A stretch of 64,000 nucleotides of DNA, taken from the NCBI GenBank assembly GCA_036924085.1, contig JAVGWX010000012.1, positions 253,001 through 317,000 of the forward strand, read 5' to 3'. The translations under genes and the position numbers were made by a program. Below the pieces are notes generated by a model that was not told the DNA's origin, searched no databases, and was given only the letters and a program-made list of their open reading frames with translations. Each line of letters starts with the position of its first letter. Positions within the stretch are counted from its first letter, which is position 1. The stretch is from Ariolimax columbianus. Its lineage: Eukaryota; Mollusca; Gastropoda; Stylommatophora; Arionidae. Shown here piece by piece: positions 39,501 through 51,500 of the stretch.

Positions 39501-42500
39501 CAGGTAGGGGTGTATTTAGGCAAACCAAGTAGAGATGTGTGTAGGCAAACCAGGTAGAGGTGTATGTAGGCAAACCAGGTAGAGATGTATGTAGACAAAC
39601 CAGGTAGAGATGTGTGTAGGCAAACCAGGTAGGGGTGTATGTAGGCAAACCAAGTAGAGATGTGTGTAGGCAAACCAGGTAGAGGTGTGTGTAGACAAAC
39701 CCCAGATATGTATGTAGATGACAAAGGAAACAGTCATGTGGTAGTATTGGCAGGTACAAATAATGTAAAGAGAGATGGTACAGAAATAATTATGGATAAA
39801 TATAAAAGTCTTATGAGAACACTTAAGGGAAAAAAGTTTAGAAAGGTCACAATGATGGGCATTTTAGACAGAGCAGATGGGTCAGACTATCTAGATAGCA
39901 AAATAATAGGTATCAACCTTAGGTTACAGGTGATGTGTGCGGACATGGGAATGGAATTTATTGATGTTAAAGTAGACAAAAGTAAAATGTTAGATAGTGG
40001 AGGTTTACATCTAAATGAGATAGGACAGCATGTTGTAGCAAAGTATATGTTCTATCATTGTGTTAGAAATTTAAACTAGTAAGGCCTATGAAGTATGAGA
40101 CTAAAGATAGGCCTTCAATAGGGTGCTATAGAGGATGTAGTCAAAGGGGAGAGTTCGTGTCAGGGAAGTGTGAAATACATAGTAGAAAAGCAAACACTAA
40201 AATGATAAAGCAGAAGCAAAAAGAGGAAAACCAACAACATTACAAACTAAAATGTTTTTATGCAAATGTGAGAAGCATAGTCAATAAAAGAGAAGAATTG
40301 GAACTGTATGTAGAAGAAGAAAAACCAGATATAATAGGGTTAACAGAATCATGGACATTTGAGGAGATTGCAGATAGTGAACCTGAAATAGAGGGATATA
40401 CAATGTTAAGGAAAGATAGGATAATTGGAGACAAGACTAAGGGAGGTGGCGTTTTATTATACTGTATAAATTCTGTTAATATAACGATCAAAGATTATTT
40501 ATCATGTGGTAACAAAAATGAAAGTGTATGGGGAGAAATAGAAAGTGGGGGTGAAAAAACAGTGATTTGAGTGTGCTATAGATATCCATCAAGTCAAAAA
40601 GAGGAAGATGAGGAGCTGATTAGTAGCATAGCAAAGGCAAGTGAAGGGAAATTATTATTAATGGGAGATTTCAACTTTCCAGAAATAAAATGGGATATGG
40701 CAGAAGCACTTGTAGAGTCAAAACCTTTTGTTAAGTGCATAACTGACAATTTTTTAATTCAACATGTAGAAGCAGCCACCAGAGGCAAAAACATACTCGA
40801 CCTAGTTTTTACCACAGAGGAAAATATGATTGAAAACGTTACCGTTGGGGAACTGTTTGGCTCAAGTGACCATCAAATCATCCGTTGGGATCTTATTGCA
40901 GGGAAAGAAGTAAACATAAACACGCGAACATATGACTACTCTAAGGAAGATGTTAAGAGGATGAAAGAGGCAGCGAACCACATAATCTGGAAAGATATTC
41001 TTGTAGGAACAGATGTTGAACAGGAGTGGGAAAGTTTTAAAACAGTTCTAGAAACGCTAAAAGAGGAATGTGTTCCATGTAGGGAGGTAAACCCCAAGCG
41101 TAAAAAGTGGATAACTAGATTTGTAGTGAAATGTAGAAGAGCAAAAAATAAAGCATGGAAAAAATATATAGAGGCAGGTAAATCAAAAGAAACATATGTA
41201 AAATATTTGGACAAGCAGAACATATCTCAGAAAGCGAATAAAACAGCAAAAATAGACTTTGAAAAAAAACTTGCTCAGAGGATCAAGACTGACAGTAAAA
41301 GCTTCTTCTCTTATGTTAGGAATAAACAAAGAACGAAAGACAAAGTAGGCCCTCTCATAGACAGTACAGGGAAAATAATAAGTGAGAATAGGGAGGCTAC
41401 TAATCTGCTCAATCAGTACTTTGGCACAGTCTTCACAAAGGAGGACTGCTCCGAGATCCCAGAGCCTATAGATATTTTTCAAAGAGACATGGATACAGCG
41501 GGATTAAGATCAATCTGTATTACAGAGGAAATGGTTTTTTAAAAATTGGAGGGGTTGAAAGTGAATAAATGTCCAGGTCAAGATGGTATTCACCCAAAAT
41601 TGCTGTATGAAATTAGAGACCAACTAGCAAAACCATTGGCTATATTATGTTCTCAATCACTTACAAAAGGGATTGTTCCACGGGATTGGAAAGATGCAGG
41701 AGTGATCCCCTTATTCAAAAAAGGCAAAAAATCAGATCCGGCAAATTATAGACCGGTGAGTTTAACGAGCATAGTCTGTAAATTGTTAGAGTCAATAATC
41801 AAAGAAAACATTGTAATGCATTTAGACAAATTTAATCTAATTAGAAATAGTCAGCATGGGTTTACTAGAGGGAGATCATGCTTAACAAATCTATTAGAAT
41901 TCATGGAGGAGGTTACTAAAATCATAAATAAAGGGGAGCCAGTGGATGTTATTTATCTAGACTTTGCAAAGGCCTTTGATAGAGTACCTCATCAAAGATT
42001 ATTTCGAAAGTTAAAATCACATGGAATAGGTGGGGAAGTTGCCAAATGGATTGAAAATTGGTTAACGGGAAGAAGGCAGAGGGTGGGCATAAATAAGGAG
42101 TACTCTGAGTGGAGTGCAGTGAAAAGTGGTGTGCCACAGGGCTCAGTTTTGGGACCAATTTTGTTCTTGATATATATAAATGATTTGGACATTGATATGA
42201 GATCCATGATTGCAAAATTTGCTGATGACACAAAACTATGCAGTAGTGTCTCATCTAAAGCGGAAGTGGATATATTGATGTCAATATTTTTTTAGTCAGA
42301 GAGTGGTGTCTGCTTGGAATGCATTGCCAGGGGAGGTAGTGGAGGCAGGGATAGTTAATGCATTTAAGAATAAACTGGATGCGCATAGCTTTTAGAGCAA
42401 GGTGATGTAAATGTAACTGGTTGTATACAGACTCTGCAGGGTCTTCTAAACCAGTATAAAGACGTTAAGTTAAGTTAAGTTATGTGTGTAGACAAACCAG

Positions 42501-45500
42501 GTAGAGATGTGTGTAGACAAACCAGGTAGATATGTGTGTAGACAAACCAGGTAGAGATGTGTGTAGACAAACCCTAGAGATGTGTGTAGACAAACCCCAG
42601 AGATGTGTGTAGACAAACCATAGAGATGTGTGTAGACAAACCCCAGAGATGTGTGTAGACAAACCAGGTAGAGATGTGTTCAGACAAACCAGATAGAGAT
42701 GTGTGTAGACAAACCAGGTAGAGATGTGTTCAGACAAACCCTAGAGATGTGTAAAGAGAAACGCTAACCTTGACATTGAAAGTGTTGAGACCTCCAGGGT
42801 GTTTCTCCAAGTATTGACTCAGGTCTGTGTGCTATGGATGGAAGATCAAATAGTCCACTTACTGACAGTGATGGTTATATAAGAAACTCTAGCGACAGAT
42901 GCCATTCTTGTGGCTCCATATCAAGCATAAGACCACCCACACAATTGACACCTGAAGGTGTGATTGGCTATACCAAAACAATTTCTGCAATCTTTCAGTG
43001 GCGTTGGTGGTTTCTATAGCAATTTCTTTTTAATAATGAGCTTGCTAGCCCAATGCACAATCCTTTTTAGTTACCTTTCACAACATGCATGGCGGGGAGT
43101 TGGTTGGGAGTGATAATTTCCTTTCATTCTTGGAACACACAGAAAAATAGAACGTAATCTCAACTGGTCATCAGCATCATTCCCATCGCCAACAGCAGCA
43201 TCAAGATGGTGTATCTTCTGCAAGCTTGAATCATTTCTGGGCAATCTGACTCAGCTCACATTTCTGGACAATCTGACTCCCAGCTCACATTTCTGGCCAA
43301 TCTGACTCCCAGCTCACATTTCTGGCCAATCTGACTCCCAGCTCACATTTCTGGGCAATCTGACTCAGCTCACATTTCTGGACAATCTGACTCCCAGCTC
43401 ACATTTCTGGACAATCTGACTCCCAGCTCACATTTCTTGGCAATCTGACTCCCAGCTCACATTTCTGGACAATCTAACTCCCAGCTGACATTTCTGGGCA
43501 AGCTGACTCCCAGCTGACATTTCTGGACAATCTGACTCAGCTCACAATTCTGGACAATGACTCCCAGCTCACATTTCTGGGCAATCTGACTCCCAGATCA
43601 CATTTCAGGACAATCTGACTCTCAGCTCACATTTCTGGACAATGTGACTCCCAGCTCACATTTCTGGATAATCTGACTCCCAGCTCACATTTCTGGATAA
43701 TCTGACTCAGCTCACATTTCTGGACAATCTGACAGCTCACAATTCTGGGCAATCTGACTCACAGCTCACATTTCTGGACAATCTGACTCCCAGCTCCCAT
43801 TTCTGGATAATCTGACTCCCAGCTCACATTTCTGGATAATCTGACTCAGCTCACATTTCTGGACAATCTGACAGCTCACAATTCTGGGCAATCTGACTCA
43901 CAGCTCACATTTCTGGACAATCTGACTCCCAGCTCCCATTTCTGGACAATCTGACTCCCAGCTCACATTTTTGGATAATCTGACTCCCAGCTCACATTTC
44001 TGGACAATCTGACTCCCAGCTCACATTTCTGGACAATCTGACTCCCAGCTCACATTTCTGTACAATCTGACTCCCAGCTCACATTTCTGGACTTGATATC
44101 TGTCCCACTGCATGGTATCTGTCCCACTCTGCATGATATGTGTCTCAATCTGAATGATATCTGTCCCAATCTGCAAGATATGTGTCCTAATCTGCATGAT
44201 ATCAATCCCACTCTGCATCCCAATCTGCATATTTGTCCCAATCTGCATGCTATGTGTCCCAATCTGCATATCTGTATCAATCTGCATATCTGTCCCACTG
44301 CATGATATCTGTCCCACTCTGCATGATATCTGTCTCATTCTGCAAATATGTCCCAATCTGCATGATATCTATCCCACTCTGCATGATATGTGTCCCAATC
44401 TGAATGATATCTGTCCCACTCTGCATGATATCTGTCCCAATCTGCATATGTGTCACAATCTCCATGATATCTGTCCCAATCTGCATGATATATGTCCCAC
44501 TGCATGATATCTGTCCCACTCTGCATGATATCTGTCCCAATCTGCATATCTGTCCCAATCTGCATGATATTTGTCCCAATCTGCATATGTGTTCCAATCT
44601 GCATGATATCTGTCCTAATCTGCATATATGTCCCACTCTGCATGATATCTGTCCCACTCTGCGTGATATCTGCCCAAATCTGCATGATATCTGTCCTACT
44701 CTGCATGATATCTGTCCCAATCTGCATGATATATGTCCCAATCTGCATATCTGTCCCAATCTGCATGATATATGTCTCTCTGCATGATATCTGTCCCACT
44801 CTGCATGATATCTGTCCCAATCTGCATATCTGTCCCAATCTGCATATCTGTCCCAATCTGCATATCTGTCCCAATCTGCATATCTGTCCCAATTTGCATA
44901 TCTGTCCCAATCTGCATATCTGTCCCAATCTGCATATCTGTCCCAATCTGCATATCTGTCCCAATCTGCATATCTGTCCCAATCTGCATATCTGTCCCAA
45001 TCTGCATATCTGTCCCAATCTGCATATCTGTCCCAATCTGCATGATATATGTCTCTCTGCATGATATCTGTCCCACTCTGCATGATATCTGTCCCAATCT
45101 GCATATGTCCCAATCTGCATATCTGTCCCAATCTGCATGATATATGTCTCTCTGCATGATATATGTCTCTCTACATGATATATGTCCCAATTTGCATTAT
45201 ATCTGTCCCACGCTGCATGATACTTGTCCCACTCTGCATGATACTTGTCCCACTCTGCATGATACTTGTCCCACTCTGCATGATACTTGTCCCACTCTGC
45301 ATGATACTTGTCCCACTCTGCATGATACTTGTCCCACTCTGCATGATACTTGTCCCACTCTGCATGATACTTGTCCCACTCTGCATGATACTTGTCCCAC
45401 TCTGCATGATACTTGTCCCACTCTGCATGATACTTGCTTCTTATGCATTCTCTGGCCAAGTGCATCCCCTTTTTGCCTGCCTTTTTTAGGTTTGTCTTCC

Positions 45501-48500
45501 TTGATCTTGGTTGACTCCAGCCTTCCAGGAAGGCAGCAGGTAGTGATTACCGTTAGGAGTTGCTACTTTTAGATGACCTGCCCTCCCGGGTTCTTGAGTT
45601 CCATCTGTCTGAACTTTAGGTAGAGTTTACCTCTCCTAATTGGTATGTTTACCTGGACTCTTGAGTTCCATCTGACTGAACTTTAGGTAGAGTTTACCTC
45701 TCCTAATTGGTATGTTTACCTGGACTCTTGAGTTCCATCTGACTGAACTTTAGGTAGAGTTTACCTCTCCTAATTGGTATGTTTACCTGGACTCTTGAGT
45801 TCCATCTGACTAAACCTTAGGTAGAGTTTACCTCTCCTAATTGGTATGTTTACCTGGACTCTTGAGTTCCATCTGACTGGCTGCTGACATTCTTAGTCTG
45901 GCCACTCTGCAATGACCTACATGCTTGAGTGACCTTAACATGAACAAAGGAAACCCACTGGTATCATGTAGAGAGATCTGATACTAACCACACATTCAGC
46001 AATAAAGGTCAAGCCCTACTAACCACACATTCAGCAATAAAGGTCAAGCCCTACTAACCACACATTCAGCAATAAAGGTCAAGCCCTGATACTAACCACA
46101 CATTCAGCAATAAAGGTCAAGCCCTACTAACCACACATTCAGCAATAAAGGTCACAATGATACTAACCACACATTCAGCAATAAAGGTCAAGCCCTACTA
46201 ACCACACATTCAGCAATAAAGGTCAAGCCCTACTAACCACATATTCAGCAATAAAGGTCAAGCCCTACTAACCACATATTCAGCAATAAAGGTCAAGCCC
46301 TGATACTAACCCCACATTCAGCAATAAAGGTCAAGCCCTACTAACCACACATTCAGCAAATAAAGGTCAAGCCCTACTAACCACACATTCAGCAATAAAG
46401 GTCAAGCCCTACTAACCACATATTCAGCAATAAAGGTCAAGCCTTGATACTAACCACACATTCAACAATAAAGGTCAAGCCCTACTAACCACATATTCAG
46501 CAATTAAGGTCAAGCCTTGATACTAACCACATATTCAGCAATAAAGGTCAAGCCCTACTAACCACATATTCAGCAATAAAGGTCAAGCCCTACTAACCAC
46601 ATATTCAGCAATAAAGGTCAAGCCCTACTAACCACATATTCAGCAATAAAGGTCAAGCCCTACTAACCACACATTCAGCAATAAAGGTTAAGCCCTGATA
46701 CTAACCACACATTCAGCAATAAAGGTCAAGCCCTGATACTAACCACATATTCAAAGACAAAGGTCAAAGTCTCCCTGGTGTGTATAATGTCATGCAGTGT
46801 GACAATGTTGGCATGACGCAAGCCTTTCAGAAGTGATGCTATTGACAGAAAAGGAAACATTATTGGATGGGAGGGGCATTCAGGTGTAATGTTTTCAGTT
46901 GATATTAAACTTTGACACATAGTGGTCCACCCAACTTTGACACACACACAGTGGTCCACCCAACTTTGACACACACAGTGGTCCACCCAACTTTGACACA
47001 CACAGTGGTCCACCCAACTTTGACACACACAGTGGTCCACTCAACTTTGACACACACAGTGGTCCACTCAACTTTGACACACACAGTGGTCCACCCAACT
47101 TTGACACACACACAGTGGTCCACACAACTTTGACACACACAGTGGTCCACCCAACTTTGACACACACACAGTGGTCCACACAACTTTGACACACACAGTG
47201 GTCCACCCAACTTTGACACACACACAGTGGTCCACACAACTTTGACACACACAGTGGTCCACCCAACTTTGACACACACAGTGGTCCACTCAACTTTGAC
47301 ACACACAGTGGTCCACCCAACTTTGACACACACACAGTGGTCCACACAACTTTGACACACACAGTGGTCCACCCAACTTTGACCCACACAGTGGTCCTCA
47401 CAACTTTGACACACACAGTGGTCCACCCAACTTTGACACACACAGTGGTCCACCCAACTTTGACACACACAGTGATCTACACAACTATGACAAACACAGT
47501 GGTCCACACAAATATGTCACAGACCCAAACAACTATGACACACATGTCCATACAACTATGACACAGGTCCACACAACTATCACACATACAGGTCCACACA
47601 ACTATCACACACATGTCCACACAACTATGACACAGGTCCACACAAATATGACACAGGTCCATACAACTATGACACACAGGTCCACACAACCATGACACAG
47701 GTCCACACAACTATGACACAGGTCCACACAACTATGACACAGGTCCACACAACTATGACACACACAGGTTCACATAACTATGACACAAAGGTCCACAATA
47801 CTATGACACACACATGTCCACACAACTATGACACACACAGGTTATCAAAATCCGACCTCAATATATCCACTTCTGCTTTAGATAAGACACTAATGCATAG
47901 TTTTGTGTCATCAGCAAAAACCGAGCCTTGTGGCATTCCACTGTTTACTATTCACCACTCAAGAGTACTCCTTATTTATGCGCACTCTCTGCCTTCTTCC
48001 GGTTAAACAATTTTCAATCCATTTGACAACTTTCTCACCTATTCCATGTGACTTAAACTTTCTAAATAATCTTTGATGAGGTACTCTATCAAATTCCTTA
48101 GCAAAATCAAGATAAATAACAAAATGTGTCAAGTGAAAGAAACAACAACCAAGAGTTGTGTCAAGTGAAAGAAACAACAACCAAGAGTTGTGTCAAGTGA
48201 AAGAAACAACAACCAAGAGTTGTGTCAAGTGAAAGAAACAACAACAAAGAGTTGTGTCAAGTGAAAGAAACAACAACCAAGAGTTGTGTCAAGTGAAAGA
48301 AACAACAACAAAGAGTTGTGTCAAGTGAAAGAAACAACAACCAAGAGTTGTGTCAAGTGAAAGAAACAACAACCAAGAGTTGTGTCAAGTGAAAGAAACA
48401 ACAACAAAGAGTTGTGTCAAGTGAAAGAAACAAATATGACCACGTGTTGTGTCAAGTGAAAGAAACAACAACCAAGAGTTGTGTCAAGTGAAAGAAACAA

Positions 48501-51500
48501 CAACAACCAAGAGTTGTGTCAAGTGAAAGAAACAACAACCAAGAGTTGTGTCAAGTGAAAGAAACAACAACAACCAAGTGTTGTGTCAAGTGAAAGAAAC
48601 AAATATGACCAAGTGTTGTGCCAAGTGAAAGAAACAACAACCAAGAGTTGTGTCAAGTGAAAGAAACAACAACCAAGTGTTGTGTCAAGTGAAAGAAACA
48701 ACAACCAAGAGTTGTGTCAAGTGAAAGAAACAATAACAACCAAGAGTTGTGTCAAGTGAAAGAAACAACAACCAAGTGTTGTGCCAAGTGAAAGAAACAA
48801 CAACCAAGAGTTGTGCCAAGTGAAGGAAATAACATCAACCAAGAGTTGTGTCAAGTGAAAGAAATAACATCAACCAAGAGTTGTGTCAAGTGAAAGAAAT
48901 AACATCAACCAAGAGTTGTGCCAAGTGAAAGAAATAACATCAACCAAGAGTTGTGTCAAGTGAAAGAAATAACATCAACCAAGAGTTGTGTCAAGTGAAA
49001 GAAATAACATCAACCAAGAGTTGTGCCAAGTGAAAGAAATAACATCAACCAAGAGTTGTGTCAAGTGAAAGAAATAACAACAAAGAGTTGTGTCAAGTGA
49101 AAGAAACAACAACCAAGTGTTGTGTCAAGTGAAAGAAATAACATCAACCAAGAGTTGTGTCAAGTGAAAGAAATAACATCAACCAAGAGTTGTGTCAAGT
49201 GAAAGAAACAACATTAGCCAAGCACAAAAAGTGGATAACTAGATTTGTAGTTAAATGTAGAAGAGCTAAAAATAAAGCATGGAAAATATATATAGACGCA
49301 GGTAAATAGAAAGAAACATTTTAAATATTTGGACAAGCAAAACATAGCTCAGAAAGTGAATAAAACAGCAAAAATAGTTTAACAGATCTTAGCTGTAGAG
49401 ACAATATATAGGTAGGAGCTTAGACAACCATTTATTTCTTTTATCTTCATCGGATTTGAGTCCCGCCAGAATTTGAGCAACCAAATCGAACCACGGCGTA
49501 AGAGTCAGGCCAGGTGTCAACACCTGGGACAATAGTGGTAGACTTGCTGCCGCTGTGTCGTCTGGAAACCACGCGAAAAGGGGGGGTAATGGCAAGCAGA
49601 TGGACAAAAACGCGCTCCATTTTGGAAAACACGTGATCTGGGGGATGGAGATTGAATGTAAAAACCCGACAAAAAGACGCGAGAATCATTACTTGAGAAG
49701 AGATTCTAAAGTGATGCTCAGTTGAGAGCAGGCGGAGAGAGAAAAGACTTCACTTTAGATCATTACCTGAGAACACTTTTGAGAGAGACGGTGAGTGAGA
49801 GCAGGCAGCGGAGAGAATAAACTTGACTTCAGAGACAGAGAGTGAACACTTCACAGATGAAAGAACCACAGAGAGAGAACATTTGACTTCAGAGATTACA
49901 TGAGATAGACACAGAGAGAGAACATTTGACTTCAGAGATGACATGAGATAGACACAGAGAGAGAACATTTGACTTCAGAGATGACATGAGATAGACACAC
50001 ATAAAGAACATTTCACTTCGATCATTACTTGAGAATACATTCGAAAGAGACGCTCATTGGAGGGCAGGCGATGGAAATATGCAGTTGAGGCAGATTTGAG
50101 TTGAGAACCACCAAGAGAGAACATTTCACTTCAGAAATAGAGACAGAACATTTCACTTCAGAGACAGAGGTACTTTGGAAAGAGGGCAGGCGACGAAGAT
50201 ATGCAGTTGAGGCAGATTTGAGTTGATATTTAGGCGACGGAGAGAGGCAGTTGAGATAGACAAGCAGCAAGCAAGGTAACTACTCTCATATTATGTAGTG
50301 GTCGTATTTACAAGTGCTCAGTAGCTTATAGAGACAGTTTTCCAGTCATCCCATTCATCATAGTGATGCAGAGAAAGAATTTAAGTTGTTAGAGAGTTTG
50401 TAGTTACTGGGATAAATAATATGTTGTATTGTGTTTAGATTTAGTGTTACTTGAATTTGTTTAAGAGTGAAATAGAATAGAGCCGACCCCTTTACCGTTT
50501 GCGACAGAGCTCCATCAAATCAACCGGCTCTGGTACAGTACTTCCAAAAAAAAACTGCTAATAGGATCGTAAAAACTTCTTTCCATGTTAGAAATAAACA
50601 AATAATGAAAGACAAGGTAGGCCCTCTCATAGATAGCACAGGTAAAATAATAAGAGAACACAGGGAGGCAGCTAATCTACTAAATCAATACTTTGGCACA
50701 GTATTCACACATGAAGATTGCTCCAAGATACCAGAGCCTATAGATATTTTCAAATGTGAAATGGATATAGTGGGATTTAAATCAATCTGTATTACGGAGA
50801 AATAATAGTTTTTTTAAAAATTGGAGGGATTAAAAGTGGATAAATGTCCAGGTCAAGATGGTATCCATCCAAAATTGCTGTTTGAAATTAGAAACCAACT
50901 AGCAAAACCATTGTATTTTTCAAAACACAACCACCAACAAGAACAAGAGTGCACAGATTCAAATTAACTAAAGAAAAGGTCCAGATTAGAAATTAGGAAA
51001 TTTTCTTTAGTAAGAGAGTGGTGAATGATTGGAATGCATTGCCCCAGGAGGTAGTGGAGGCAGAGACAGTAAATGCAATTAAGAATAGATTGGATGCTCA
51101 TAGCTTTTAGAGCAGAATAATATAAATGTACCTGGCTGTATACAGACTCTGATAAGTCTTCTAAACCAGTATAAAAACGTTAAGTTCAGTTGTAAGTGTT
51201 GTGTCAAGTGAAACAACAACAGAGTTCAGTCACTGCCGTGTGTTCGTCCTACTTGTAACGAGAGACTTTAGTCACTGCCGTGTGTTTGTCCTACTTGTAA
51301 CGAGAGACTTCAGTCACTGCCGTGTGTTTGTCCTACTTGTAACGAGAGACTTCAGGCACTGCAGTGAGTTCGTCCTACTTATAACGAGAGACTTCAGTCA
51401 CTGCCATGTGTTCGTCCTACTTGTAACGAGAAACTTTAGTCACTGCAGTGAGTTCGTCCTACTTATAACGAGAGATTTCAGTCACTGCAGTGAGTTCGTC

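Larger units (their letters stand above)
39715..42479 (+). mobile_element. CR1-like retrotransposon, copy 2 (most complete), with 3' tail
   Basis: 5'-truncated inside ORF1, then ORF2 (endonuclease and RT), an internal deletion at about 42287 and an intact 3' end: gtcttctaaaccagtataaa, gacg, (ttaag)n. The deletion joins codons just after KAEVDILMS to the 3' region (tttttttagtcagagagtgg), removing some 600 bp of the thumb and C-terminus compared with the copy at 61664-64000. It sits inside the 30-bp array, with array units on both sides. Confidence 0.93.

Noticed and set aside
42815..42828. Alternative exon 3 acceptor cacacag|ACC
   Set aside because: It would remove HTD and shift phase relative to exon 2; the upstream ccatag keeps phase 0 and the conserved HTDL.
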